A stretch of 64,000 nt of DNA from NCBI GenBank assembly GCA_028023455.1, contig JAQFVV010000021.1, positions 8,648,853 through 8,712,852 of the forward strand. Reading direction: 5' to 3'. Each line of letters opens with the position of its first letter. Within the stretch, counting starts at the first letter, position 1. Below, piece after piece: positions 11,301-23,199 of this stretch. The notes below the pieces were generated by a model that saw only the letters and a program-made list of their open reading frames with translations, searched no databases and was not told the origin of the DNA. This DNA is from Epiperipatus broadwayi (taxonomy: Eukaryota; Onychophora; Udeonychophora; Euonychophora; Peripatidae). Made by a program: the position numbers and the translations under genes.

Positions 11301-11830
11301 TTCTGTATGTAATGTACACACATACTTTATCATTTCAAATCATTCATAAACTGTCATTACAATAATCTAATTGCCAGCTTAGTAATTATAACCCCAATAT
11401 TTAAAATTAAATCTGTAACTTTTAAATCCCAATTACAATTATAGAAAAGCAAAAATAGAAGTATAGAATAAGATATTAAAATTGATCAAGCATAGGTTAG
11501 TTTTAAAGAAAGTTAAAATGTTTAATATTTGAAATATAAAACAATTAAATAGCTTTGCCTAGATATGTGTAACTTTGCTTTTTAGCAGAAAAATTTAATA
11601 TTGAATAGTTTAAATGTGTGTATTACCTTTCTATCAACACACAAACAAATAAAGAATATAATTGTTGACCCACTCTCTTTCTGTCTAAAGCTTTTAGAAC
11701 TGGATCTTGTAGGGTTTAAACTTGGATGCCTTACAGCTTCCTTTATTGTTATATAAAAATGTGATGATGATTTTGGTTTTACATTTTCTTACATGCACAT
11801 TACTATAAATTTAGCTAATGACTAAATTGT
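8400..11830. other. Long gene-free AT-rich stretch
   Basis: A B box-like ggtttgaatccc occurs near 8920, close to gggcaccactag, which resembles the terminal part of the LTR-like element (gggcgccactagg near 23250). It could be a small fragment of that element. A GAT triplet run lies near 9280-9305. The open frames at 9522, 9939 and 10285 have low-complexity or hydrophobic composition and no recognisable domain, so I do not call them genes. Confidence 0.4.
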
Positions 11831-11842
11831 AATGGCACAATA

Positions 11843-11928
11843 TATATATATATATATATATGTGTAACCATATATTTATAGTCTAGAAGTATATATATAT
11901 ATATATATATATATATACTTCTAGACTA
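11843..11928. repeat. Two TA arrays; the second is a 50-bp perfect palindrome
   Basis: AGTCTAGAAGT (11880-11890) and ACTTCTAGACT (11917-11927) are exact inverted repeats around a TA array, making a palindrome at 11879-11928. An upstream TA array lies at about 11841-11861. It is structurally the same kind of object as 8348-8399 but with different arm sequences. Confidence 0.75.
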
Positions 11929-12574
11929 GTTTCTGACTATTGAAGTTATTTTGATAGTACAAAACAGTTAGAGCGCAGTCATGACCATTACCAAAGGTCA
12001 CTGATTTCCAGAAACTTTTCTGAAAATGTAATTAAATATCATCATTCAGTACCCATTAATTCATTAAATGTGCAATACATAGATCTAAAGAAAAATAAAA
12101 TAAATTGTGTCCTAAAAGCAGATTTTGAATGTAAACTGGTAAGATATGTGATGTAATGCCACTGCATAATATATATTAGCAGGTGACATTATTATAAATC
12201 ACACTAAATTACTATTTTAATAACAATGAAAAGTTATAATTTTAATAATTGCCATTAAAAAAAAATCTAAATGAATGTCTAACATTTATATATTCATTTA
12301 AAAGTAAATAACAGTTTAGATATTTATATAATAATTTAAAAGAGCATAAAATCATAATGTTTTAATAAATGTTATATATGATATCTAGAGTCTAGATCAC
12401 ATAATATGTACAAAATATAACTTTATCTTTCTTATTGCATTGCCAAATCCATATAATATTAATATCATTTACATTGTTTATTACTTTTACAATACTTTTT
12501 ACAACCTACTATTGACAGTTTTGATTGCCCCAGCAATCTTCTTCAGAATTGTACTTATATTTCCAAGTATAAGA

Positions 12575-12990
12575 TATCAATATCAGTAACAGTCAACAAT
12601 CTTAATCTGCTGTCAAGGAAACCTTTTAACAATAAAGAAGAAAAACCATTTTTATTATGGGTCTAATATGTTTATATAGACCCTAAACACAGCAACTTGA
12701 CTACAGAGAATGAGATTATTGAATCAAAGAAGTTTAAATAAACCTCATTAAACAGGTAAATTTAAGCTGTTCCAAAAGTGGACTAAAACTGCAATTATAA
12801 CTCTCAAACTGCACTATTAGAATATAATGAAGAAAATAATATCCAAAGCTAGATAGCTTTATAAATGTAAACTTATTGAAAGCAGTCAGCACTTAAACAA
12901 TACCTATAACAATAACATTCAACTTTGTCATAGAAAAAAATAACATTCAAAAATCTCAATATAATGTTTTGATTAGTATTATTTTTTATC
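12575..12990 (+). repeat. Dispersed repeat shared with 33961-34360
   Basis: Shared blocks with the later locus, in the same order and orientation: gtcaacaatcttaat, ggtctaatatgtttatata, 'aaRtagtttaaataaa', cattaaacaggtaa and caattataactYtcaaa. Both loci begin to repeat again after about 320-330 bp (cagtcagcacttaaacaata near 12888). The element therefore looks like a fragment of a tandem or satellite-like repeat. I see no coding content. Confidence 0.6.
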
Positions 12991-13084
12991 TCTTCTTAAA
13001 GTAATGCTGGATTTATTAGTGATAATAATAATGCAAAAATTGAATCAGAGACTTTGGATTTAACAATATTGAATTTAAGGTGAT

Positions 13085-13225
13085 TCTCTAACCAACTAAT
13101 AGAAAACGGTTTGTTAAAGGGTTTTTTTAAATTCAGTATTCATAAATCTAAATTGTGAATTTTCTGTGCTACTACTGTTACTGGTAAGGCCAGTAACACT
13201 TTAAGAAGAGATAAGAATATATATA
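13085..13225 (+). mobile_element. Degenerate tRNA-derived SINE fragment
   Basis: Blocks matching the SINE family at 4381 are present: 'aaattcagtattcataaatct', then actgttactggtaaggccag and cactttaagaagaga. The B box is destroyed and the 3' body is replaced by a short TA run. It is an old truncated copy. Confidence 0.5.
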
Positions 13226-13329
13226 TATATAATACTGATGTTAGAATCCTATGGGAAGTGACCGTTAGAACATTAATGACAGTTACTGAACATATTCATT
13301 AATTTAAAAGTATATATGTATTATACTTG

Positions 13330-13850
13330 TAATATAATGAGTGTTCTAATAGCTGAAAACAAACATTTTTGATAAATTCTGCAAGAAAAAGCATTTAAAA
13401 TGTCTATCTAGAATTATCCTTCTATCCAAACTGATTTCAAGCTAATGGCTCTCATAAGTGAGGCCCTAGGACATTCAGACATTAGATCTAAAATACAAAC
13501 TCAAGCCCAGAATTTATTGACTACTTAACTATTAAGTAGAAAATCTGAAAGTTTTAGTCCCATATAGCTATTTAAGTTAGATAGCTGGATTTGAAGACAT
13601 ATAGATGTCTGAAAATTTCAGATTTTCTACTTAATAGTTAAGCATTCAATAAGTGTAGGGTTTGTGTTTGTATTTTAGATCTAGTGTCTGCATGTCCTAG
13701 TATCTCATTGATGAGAGCCATTAGTTCAAACCTAGTTTGGGGATCGGGATAATTCTACATACAGATTTTAAATGCTTTCTCTTGCAGTGTTTATCAAAAA
13801 AGCTTGTTTAGAGCTATTAGTACACTCATTACATTACATTTGTAAATACA
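13330..13850. mobile_element. Fold-back element, family 2, with hammerhead-like half
   Basis: A large imperfect inverted repeat of about 500 bp. The left arm has 'gtgttctaatagct', 'gataaattctgcaagaaaaagc', tgtctatctagaattatcc and attaagtagaaaatctgaaa. The right arm has their complements in reverse order, through gagctattagtacactc. The loop is near 13570-13590. The right arm carries TTGATGA-GAGCC...TTAGTTCAAAC (13708 onward), a decayed hammerhead core. Compare 38757-39205, which is the same family with one arm expanded into three tandem units. Confidence 0.7.
13705..13748 (+). ncRNA. Decayed hammerhead-like core
   Basis: TTGATGA (13708-13714) replaces CTGATGA. GAGCC...TTAGTTC is a damaged version of the GAGC/GCTC stem II, and AAAC stands where GAAAC is expected. 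It is followed by CTAGTTTGGGG, matching the stem III and cleavage-site region of sister copies. It is probably inactive. Confidence 0.4.
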
Positions 13851-14835
13851 AGCTAATTAAGTCATGTGATGTATGACTTGCTTTCCTTACTATTATGTAT
13901 TATAATATATACATAATGTTTTAGAAAAAATGTTTTTTTTATTTAATTTGATGAGTAATGCATTAAAAACCAAAAATTTTTTTTTCTTCAAGCACAATTT
14001 TGGTTGTTATACGTAACTTAAAATAAAAACACGGAGCATCCAAAAATGAATTAATTCAAATTAATAATTGAATTAATTAACTTATGAATGCCCCATATAT
14101 AAATTTAATGTCATATATAATTACCAAAATTGTAATTAATATATATATATATATTGTTTTTTATTGCATTACTCATTACATTAAGTAAAAGCATTTTTGA
14201 TAAAATATTTTTATATACATTATTTTTCACTTTTTAATATTTTAATATTTTGCAACTGACTTTATATAACTATTCATATTCAAATTTCAAAATAGAGAAT
14301 GAAAAACCATGACATTATATTTCCAATATTTGAAATGAAATTTACACACTGTTGATGAAGGCAGCATTTTAAATAAAGCAAGTTTTAGGAATCAAGAAAA
14401 ATTAAAACTATAGCCTTCTTTTTTTTAACTGTAAATTCTTTTTAGAGAATTAGCCATAAAATTCAGTGAAAGCATGTTTTTAATAAATATAGTGTCATGT
14501 ATTTTGATAACTTACTGAACCAATATTAATGCCAATTGAAATTCAGCTCGTGATCTCTCTCAGACTAGACACCTGGTAGTACAATCCTGAAATGTTGCAT
14601 TATTAATAGCATTATTGTCAATTACTAATTTGTGCACAGAATGTTAAGAAAATCCATTATATAGAATTGCATATTGAAAATCAGTTTCAAAATTTGGACC
14701 AAACAGAAATTCTAAGTTAAATAAAAGTACTTAAAAAGATATTTAAGCAGCTTTTCTATAGTATTGAATTTTCTGCTAATATTAAAGTATTTATTTAATA
14801 ATTTACACCATAGAAAACATTTATATGTATTTCTG

Positions 14836-14840
<5 letters not shown>

Positions 14841-14913
<73 letters not shown>
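14841..14913. repeat. (TA)n microsatellite, about 73 bp
   Basis: An uninterrupted TA dinucleotide array is visible. It abuts the left arm of the inverted repeat at 14930-15345. Confidence 0.9.
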
Positions 14914-14917
<4 letters not shown>

Positions 14918-14929
14918 AACCTTTCTTAG

Positions 14930-15345
14930 GCAAATTGTAATTCAATTAATATAAGCACTAGAAATCCATATTTCTGGAGAATCAAAACAAACTTGACCAC
15001 ACATTTAAACCTACATCATCCACCATCATGTGCATAAAGAGAAATGATTCCAACCACAAAATAAAAGAGGCATGATACATCGCTAATAATCCTAACTCTA
15101 TAAACAAAGAGAAATTCTGCTTGCCCCTCTTGAAAAAGTGGGTGATTTAACTCACTTGAGCACCTTTACATAAATTTTCATCATATTTATACTTTTCATT
15201 CTCCTGTCCATTAGGCATTGATATGAATATGATATCAGATCAAGATATTAAAAGTGACTTAGCATAATATTACAACAAACATTGAAACTTAAGCTTTTCT
15301 TATCTATGCATTCCTAGCACTTATATTAATTGAATTTCTGTTAAT
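14930..15345. repeat. Inverted repeat pair about 415 bp across
   Basis: Left arm: attcaattaatataagcact (14941-14960), then agaaat. Right arm: the reverse complement, with agcacttatattaattgaat near 15316-15335. Matching continues patchily for about 40-70 bp on each side. It is compatible with a small fold-back element, but I could not define clean termini or a target duplication. Confidence 0.55.
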
Positions 15346-15459
15346 TGTTTACTCATATTAGTTGCATGCATGAGATTTCTTTCAATGTTATGTAACTCTG
15401 TCTTATGCAGTAATAAGTCAGTATAAATAGGCTTTAATAAAATTATGTTATGTTATGGG

Positions 15460-15546
15460 TTTAACCTTTAACATCCATTGGACTGGACTGCTATTATTTA
15501 AATAAGAAATGGTGATCATGTGATGTTTAGTGGTTTAAAAAAGACT
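15460..15546. mobile_element. Fold-back family 1, outer arm copy
   Basis: The right arm 'aataagaaatggtgatcatg' followed by tgatgtttagtggttta is well preserved. The left part (ggtttaacctttaacatcca) is a decayed opposite arm. It ends in TTTAA, consistent with the TTAA-ended termini of the copy at 31409-31519. Confidence 0.6.
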
Positions 15547-15850
15547 TTCCTTACATTCAATACAGTGACAGTATTTTACAAAGGCAGATGAAAATATGTT
15601 TGTCTAAAACTTCTTTTCTGTAGAAATTATTTCATTTGTTATATCATGCAGCAGTGTGTGGAAGAAAATGAAAATTGTGATAGATAATGTTTCAAAGATT
15701 TAATATACAAGTCTTGCCTTTAAGTGCCTATGTATATAATTATTTATGTATCCAATTTTTTTTTAGAGAAAAATGAATATTATGTAGTTCTGACTCATGC
15801 ATTAATGGTCAATGTGTATTGGCTTTATTAAACTGGTTCCTACACTATAA

Positions 15851-16209
15851 AAGGGGGAAATATCTAAAATCAAGCCAATGTGCCCCAATTGTGAAAGAAC
15901 AGAAGAGACATTTAATCATATCATTGAGAACTGTCATGGACTACTAATGACAAAACAATACATCTATAGAAAAATTAAAGCAGACTACTACACCAAAGTA
16001 TCCAATCTAAGCATTTCATGACCATAAGGCTATCCCTTTACATAATAATGGCAATATGGTTGGCGAGATGTAACAAAATCTTCAACCACTCACATCAAAA
16101 TGAAGAAATTTTTATTAGCAACAAATTAAAGGAATTCAGTAGGAGAGATCTAAATCTGGTGCCTATTATTAAACACAAAGATACATGGAGCCTCATAAAT
16201 GAAGATTGA
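15851..16209 (+). pseudogene. Non-LTR retrotransposon C-terminal region with zinc knuckle, frameshifted
   Basis: Frame 1 (15851-16018) encodes KGEISKIKPM, then CPNCERTEETFNHIIENC, a clear CX2CX9HX4C zinc-binding motif of the zf-RVT type. It stops at 16019-16021. A second frame (16018-16209) continues with IRLSLYIIMAIWLARCNKIF, the typical sequence that follows this knuckle in LINE polyproteins, so one frameshift separates two parts of one ancestral protein. The A-rich 3' sequence with several AATAAA-like hexamers (16265-16330) fits a retrotransposed 3' end. The rest of the polymerase is absent upstream, indicating 5' truncation. Confidence 0.65.
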
Positions 16210-16554
16210 CTTAGAAAATTAAAGAAGTACCAAATATTACACTGACATAGTATAGACCTCAAGATTCAATAAACCTGTCAATAAACATTAATGTATATAT
16301 AAAGCCTTAATAAATAAATATATTGAGAAATAAACATACCTCCATGTTAAGCATTAATGTTATTTGGAGCACTATAAGACAAGTTGTTGCTAGGTTAATG
16401 GTTTTTGCCAGTTTGCCTTAAAGGCAATCAAATGAATTTTTGCCCCAAAACATGTTTTATAAAAATTTGTTTGTTTTATCATATGGAAACATGTATAATA
16501 AAATGATAATTATATGCATAGCACACTAATGATTTAACATATTGTAATCTTAAA

Positions 16555-16660
16555 CTGGCAAAACCCTCCATACAGTAGTGCTTCCCATTGCCAACCAGAG
16601 TAAACAGTTATGTGCTGGCATAAGAGATGATGATCATGTGGTATATTGTAATCTTACAGT
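16555..16660. mobile_element. Fold-back family 1, internally deleted copy
   Basis: It starts with ggcaaaaccctccatacagt and the family block 'ccaaccagagtaa'. It then jumps directly to the opposite outer arm (aacagttatgtgctggcata, agagatgatgatcatgtgg). The middle, including the hammerhead segment, is missing. Confidence 0.62.
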
Positions 16661-17454
16661 ATCATTGTATATTGGCTATAATAAGTTTAAAACTGTAAAA
16701 ATTGTGTTGGCTTTAATTTTTATAGTTAAGCAAACATATTCCTCACTGTTATTGGTTGTATAGCACATAATATAACCATGAGCATGTGTAATAGTCTCTC
16801 ATACTAATGTTTATGAGAATTATATAATTTTGTAAAACATTTTTGAATGGCTTTTTTAAGCAGAGTTTTTAAAATTGACTTCTATATTTGTAAAAAGAAA
16901 ATGTGTACACTTATATCAAGTTGTTATTCTTGTTAAGGAATAAAGTTATCGAATTGTATAAATCAAAAGAAATGCTCACATACATAAAGCAAATAATTCA
17001 AAAATAGAAAGATAGAATACAATTATAAATCCAACATTACAACACTAAGATATATTGATGAGGGATTGAACAAACAGCTCTTACATTTATGTTTTGAGTG
17101 CGTGTGTGTGGAAGCAGAAGCTTATGTGGTTAGATTTTTATTTAGCAAAGATTGATAATCTAGTTGTAGAATAAATAATTATTCAACAAGAAATTATTTA
17201 TTAACATGTCAATTTAAAACCAATTGAAATAAATACCTGAGAATTTTATAGTTTGATGATTTATTTGTTTTAAATAAATATTTGTAAAATTATTTTAAAA
17301 CTTGGAAATAAAAATGAAGCAATTAAAAATTGAAACTGTTTTTTTTTTTTTTCATTTTAAAGTTGTTTCTAAAATTTACTGCCTTGATTCAGAAATCTCA
17401 ACTCCTAAAATTTTTCCCAGCAATAATTATGATGACCTCTTTTAATATTTTGCA

Positions 17455-17533
17455 GATAAATGATGAAACCCTAATGTGTGGTGGAGAAACTTCTGCAATC
17501 CAGACATCATGTGATAACTGGTATAAAAAATGA
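17455..17533 (+). CDS. Possible terminal exon, unrecognised
   Basis: A polypyrimidine-rich stretch ending in ttttgcag (about 17446-17454) precedes an open segment. It reads INDETLMCGGETSAIQTSC followed by DNWYKK and a TGA at 17531-17533. The splice-acceptor-like context and the mixed amino-acid composition are better than most of the window. I see no partner exon and recognise no domain. It could easily be chance or part of an unrecognised repeat. Confidence 0.15.
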
Positions 17534-17539
17534 AGTTTG

Positions 17540-20500
17540 AAAAATCCAGATTGCCTTTACAAATTTTCATTGCAATCAAGACCTAAACAGATTCAAATCT
17601 TTAAATAGTTATTTTGTTTGTTATCTATATGATGGTCATCTTGACTAAACAGCTGGGGCAGTTGTGTTTTCTAGGCAAATGACTTTTCATTGTTTTAGGA
17701 AAAAGATGGATAACAATATATAAACCAAAAATGATCATTAATTAAGTCTTCATTTCAAAAAATTTCATTTATTACAGTCAACTGTTAGTGGAAAATGGAT
17801 AACTTGACTTATGAAATGCTGTCTCTCAACTTCAACAATAAATAATTGGATTTCTTCAATTGAAAGTAACGGTAAATAGCTGATAATTGGAAAATTATAT
17901 TTATTAACTTCAAATAAATAACTGATGTTTATTTTCAAGTAATTATAAAAATAATTATTTTTTTCGCTACAAGAAAGGATGCATATTTGTCTCAATGGTA
18001 TGAATATTCTCATCTTTAATTATGTAAGGAAAAACATTAAACAATAATGTTTTCAAATCAAATATCCCTCCATATACTTGTAGTTTAGAGAAATGACCTG
18101 TGTTTATTCAAAAGGTAATAAAAATTATTTATTATGGATGTTAAAGTATTTGCTTTATCAAAGATATTATCAAAATTACTGATATTATGAATTACTGGTC
18201 TACAACTTAATAGATTAATTTTATATCTGAAATTAAAGAAGTAGTTAGCACTAATCTTTTGGATAAAATTATAACATTTGTTTAAATTAATTAAATTACT
18301 GTGTGAAATAAAATTGTATCCAGTGTTTAAGGAATTGAATTATAGATTTTAATGCTAAATATTTAAATAATATTTCAATGAATAATGGATTAAATGCCAC
18401 TCCTAAATTGTGGATTACAAAAGCAAATGTTATATATGATAAGCATCTAAATGATAAGCAGTCTTAAAATGGATTAACATGCTGAATATAACTTCACCTT
18501 GAATCTACAAGTACGATAAGTGGAATTTATTAGTATTCATGCTGTGTCCAGAAAGGATTATATTACAAAATGAAATTATATGTCCTCTACATCATTTGTG
18601 ATGCTATTATTTTGAAAGTGCTTGTAAATTCTTAGAACTCTAAAATTTTGTGCAAGCATCTATATTTTCTTGAGATAATTTTTAAATCATCATTATTATT
18701 TAAGGACTACTTAGTGCATTTTCTCATAATTTGTTTATTTATTAGTTAGTTAATATTATTATTAATCCTAATCAAATTTCTCATATATTACTATTTCATA
18801 TACAGGTAATATTTTATTTAATATTATTATTAGCGACATTGAATGGGGGTAAATGTGATTTACATTAGATTTAGGTTATTAAAAGTAAGTAACAATTAAA
18901 TGTATATAAAATTAAACTATATTGCAAACATTGTATGTTTTATGGGTTCTTATGTTTCAGCTTCAAAGTTAAAATGTAGTTAATCATCCTTATGTAGATG
19001 AGTAAATATTTAAAGAATATGTTATGCAACATTCTGACATGTTAATATTATTTTTTCACTGTTATATAGTATGCAACAAGGCAACTTAATGATCTAGTTG
19101 GATTTTGTTAGTAGAGTAGCATTACTAATGTTTATGCCTGCAAATGAATCCAGTAAAGGGTCTTGAAGCAAAATAAATAAGCCCAATCTGGTAAATATCA
19201 TCTAGATGTGGTAAGCAATGAGTTGTACTTGCTTCTCTTAAAAGAGTGAAAACTTCTCTACCATTATTATGTGAGGTTGATTGATAATTGATTAGAACAA
19301 ATTAATTAAGGATGATGATAAAATATTTATATTTTATGATTATGATGATAATTATTATCCTCCAGTATTTAAATTGAGGATTTTTAAAAAATAGTAAACA
19401 ATCTATTTCTATTTAATGTTAGATTCTTAACAAAACTGTTTGATAACACACTGTTCATATCTCAAGTTCAAATTAGATTTAAGAAACAAATAATAATATC
19501 TATTAGACATCTTATATACTTGTTTTTTTTTTTTGCATTTATTATTTATTTTCTATTAATGAAATAAAGTATTTATTTTTTTAAATATTTCTCTTTTGTC
19601 GTTATTAAAAAAACATCATCACCGCTATTCACAATATTAAAAAAAGGTCATATTTAAGATATTAGTTTACACATAAAATCCATTTGGATTAAATACATCA
19701 TTATTGCATTAATGCCATCTGAAATAAAATAAAAATATTGGATGAAATGATGTACATAAAATCCCTTTTACATTATTGTATCCTAAATTGCACAAACATA
19801 CTTTATATCCATGCATTTATTTTTTTTACTTTATAAAACCTTGAGGTAAATCATTTATCAACTTTACTTTTAAATTGCAAGTCTCAATTTTAAAACACAG
19901 ATTAAGTTACTCTTAGTTCTTTTAGCAAGAAACAATATATTGGAAGGATTTTTATTATTAAATAGAATAACATTAAGTGTATATGTATTATTATAAAACT
20001 CTGAGAAATTTGTTATTTTATTAAATGTGAATCGATTATTAAAGTATAGATTAGTTTTAGCTTATGCAAAAATATAGTAGAAAATTTGTGATGAATATTA
20101 ATTGCAAATCAAGTGAGGTGTTAATACTCACACTTTTTCCACATTATCGATTTCAGCCGTCATCAACCTCACTTTCTCCACATTATTGCTTCCAAGATCA
20201 CAACCGGATTTTCCTGGATGGTTTCAATATTTATATAGTCAGAGTAATTATATTCTATTGTATGTGCATTCATGAGAAGGGGATAGGGAAGACTTAATTA
20301 TTTTATGGTACTATTTACTTAATAGGATAGAAGAAGTCAGTAAATAATTTAATAACATTGTAAGGTGTTTTTTTTATTTTTATCTTTTCTCAGGTGGAAA
20401 ATTAAAGCTTTTACAATCTTCTAGTTTGGAAGATTCCTTCTGCAGATAAATATATCTTAGAATTTTTTAATAGTTCAACAAATTTTAAAATAATTTTCTC

Positions 20501-21200
20501 TAGTGAGAAATTGGTAAGATCTTGTATTCACTACCATGTTGCCAACCCCTTTAACAAGTACGTGTATGTAAATAATTCTACGTTTGGTTGCTTTGAAGAT
20601 TATATGATAGTTGAGCTCCAGAAGCAATATAGTTCAGCCATTATCCAAGTTAAGATTGATCTTTGGCTCACATCTTAGCTACATTATTTCTGATGCTTTT
20701 ATTTTCTCAAGCAATGAGCTGTTAAATGTTATTAATAAGTCAAGAATGGTAGATAGAATCTTCTTTCATTTCTCATTAATCTGACTCATGTTTCATCAGT
20801 TTTAAGTTAACTCTTTTTCTGATTATTTACTCTTTTATTGCTATTAGAACGCTTTATGTTGCAAAGGTATTATATAATAGCCATTCTATATTGATCAGAA
20901 AATGGGTATTTAGATCGTAAAACAAAGAGTGAAAAACACTCAATTCATCATCTAACAGTTAGAAAGCTTAGTTATTACTGTCTTTTCAATGTTTTTCCAT
21001 GAAGAGCTGTAAATAAAGTCTTAGTCGTAAAATAAGCTTTTTATTCAAAAGGATGTGTTGGCTTTGACTTTTATGAACTATAAAAATATAAGTAAGTGTA
21101 ATGTAGCATTTTTGCTTTTTTTTTTTTTTAAAAAAAAGCGGGTTATATTAAACTTCAAATATATTAAACTTCAAATGTTACTATTTTATCAATCTTGATA
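17540..21200. other. Long gene-free AT-rich stretch
   Basis: Runs of poly-A and poly-T and TAA/TTA-rich segments dominate. A short direct repetition occurs near 20133-20190 (actttYtccacattatYg twice). A poly-T/poly-A inverted run lies at about 21117-21138. The frames at 17765 (minus) and 20064 (plus) lack any recognisable motif. Confidence 0.45.
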
Positions 21201-21209
21201 GGATTTGCA

Positions 21210-21533
21210 TTACGATAAGTTTTTTAAAAGAAAAAAAAAATAGTTTTTAAATGTAAAATTGTTAAAGTATAATTTATTAATGAAGGCAACTTGATTAAAT
21301 GATTGGCCCACGAATTGAACGCGAGCGTTTGAATCAGAATGCACTTTTGCAGATGCGGTTTCCTTTGACATTTTGTTATCATTAAAGAATTTCCTGTTAA
21401 AATTTAGCAATTCTTTTCTCAATAACATTGCTTCAATGGTTTTTTTCAGCGAATTAAAAGATAACATAAATGAGATAATTGTACCAACTATAAACCAAAG
21501 CAAGATTTCTTTATCAACATTACTTTTATTAAT
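21210..21533 (-). CDS. Candidate small membrane protein or exon, unrecognised
   Basis: The frame is open on the minus strand from 21533 (stop just upstream) to the stop at 21210-21212. The first ATG is at 21465-21467. It has a hydrophobic segment (ILLWFIVGTIISFMLSF) followed by a basic helix-like part (LKKTIEAMLLRKELLNF). A polar stretch comes next (KMSKETASAKVHSDSNARVQ), and a Phe/Asn-rich low-complexity end. The central part is richer in G+C and CpG than its surroundings, which is unusual here. No family is recognised. The hydrophobic segment lies mostly upstream of the ATG, so if real it is probably an internal or terminal exon. It could also be a chance open frame. Confidence 0.25.
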   Translation of the reverse strand: MNKSNVDKEILLWFIVGTIISFMLSFNSLKKTIEAMLLRKELLNFNRKFFNDNKMSKETASAKVHSDSNARVQFVGQSFNQVAFINKLYFNNFTFKNYFFFLLKNLS

Positions 21534-21887
21534 TTATATGATTTATAGTAATTGAATGCAAGTACTGTAAACTTTAAATTGTTTATACAGTTGAACATCC
21601 AAAGAAAAAAGAAACTGTTGTGAATTGATCATTAACAAATGTTCTATTTGTTATTATTATTCGTCTTTTTTTATTTTTTAAAGTTTTGCAAATGATAAAA
21701 ACAATTTTTAATTTCAAATAGTAATAGTACACATAAATTTATGAACTTACGATGCTATAATAATTTTTGAGAAGGATATCAAAAGCAATATCAAACAGAC
21801 AATGAGAATGTTAATGGGAGTTTCCTTTTATTAGTATTCTATAACGATTTTTTAAAAAAAATTTAGTTGAAATGATAAAATTGTTTT

Positions 21888-22105
21888 ATCATCATCATCA
21901 TTTTCATCATCATCAATTTCAAGTTCAATTCATCTTCTCCAATTTTTATCTAGACTCTGATCTCCACTTCATCCCAGCACCCTTCCTTACTTCATCCATC
22001 CATCTCACATTGGATCTTTTTCTAGGTCTTTTACAATCTCTTGGAATCTAGTTTAAGATTCAGGTTTTTATCTATTAATATAACTTCTAACACTCCAGTC
22101 TCTTA
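21888..22105 (-). pseudogene. LINE reverse-transcriptase tail, degenerate (copy C)
   Basis: It begins with an ATC-rich run (GAT triplets on the minus strand) at 21888-21915. It continues with ttcatccatccatctcacat, ggtcttttacaatctcttgg and aatctagtttaagatt, all shared with the copies at 1657, 2256 and 42917. It is truncated before the WAGHI segment. It is an old fragment. Confidence 0.65.
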
Positions 22106-22323
22106 GTTCAACTTTGCAATTATAATATTTTTGTGTATATATCAAAATAAACAATTAATGCTTAAAACATGATGATTAGAGCTTATATTTCTTTAACTTT
22201 CTTTACATATTCACAAAATGTGATTATCTATTTATTACATATTTATAATTTTCAGAGATACAGATACAAATAAAATGTTCATTAATTAAAAACTACTGTG
22301 ATAACAATAAAAATAATAAATAC

Positions 22324-22421
22324 AATGATAATTAAGTATTATATATAGTCTTTCAATCCACAGAACTACTTTTGGTTACTTCTATGGATTAAAAGATTGT
22401 ATATAATAGTTAATTATCATT
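22324..22421. repeat. 98-bp fold-back (MITE-like) palindrome
   Basis: Left arm AATGATAATTAAGTATTATA then TATAGTCTTTCAATCCA. Right arm TGGATTAAAAGATTGTATA then TAATAGTTAATTATCATT. Arms of about 40 bp match with a few mismatches around a loop near 22366-22380. It may be a miniature transposon or a secondary-structure element. The immediate flanks give no clear target duplication. Confidence 0.6.
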
Positions 22422-23199
22422 ATATTTTTATTTTTATATATATAATAAAATTGAATGATAAATTACAGCATTTTACAGTAGGACAATCTTTTATAATCAC
22501 TGAAGATGTAATTTTCTGTAGTTTATATTTTTGTATGATATGCACATTTGATGTGTTCACATCATGATAATGACACAATGATGGTAGATAACCATACCCA
22601 TAATTTTTAATTTCAAATCTTTACCAAAATGCTTCAATCAATGGATAATACCAAATTACACATAACATACTACACACTCATATATATATATATATATATG
22701 ATTTTATCACACACATATATACATAGTTATGCATATTAAGATGCAAACAGCATAAAAAATGCTATGCTGTTGTAAAAAATACACTAATAAATTGACAGAA
22801 AAATATTCATAAATGTATTACTTTTTTTTCCCCACTAAATGGTTTTCATTTTATTGCTTAAATAAAGCTTTCTATACATCTCTTAACCTTTTAATTGGGA
22901 ATTTTATTAAACAATAGTCTCTTGAAAGAACATTTTTGAATGTACTTCAAAATAGACATTCAGACTTAATTTTTTAGTGCATTTATTAAAGAAAATGTAT
23001 TTACTTAATATTTCTATAACTATTTATATCAAAATTAAAATAAAAAATATATAAACAATTGTTTTTTATTCTTTTCATAAAAAATAAAAAGATAAGGATA
23101 GTTTTATTGGTAATATTATGAATATTAAAATATTTGTTTATAATTTATATAAAAATATTTTTATAAATGATAATAAAATAATAATTATTTTATTAGTAT

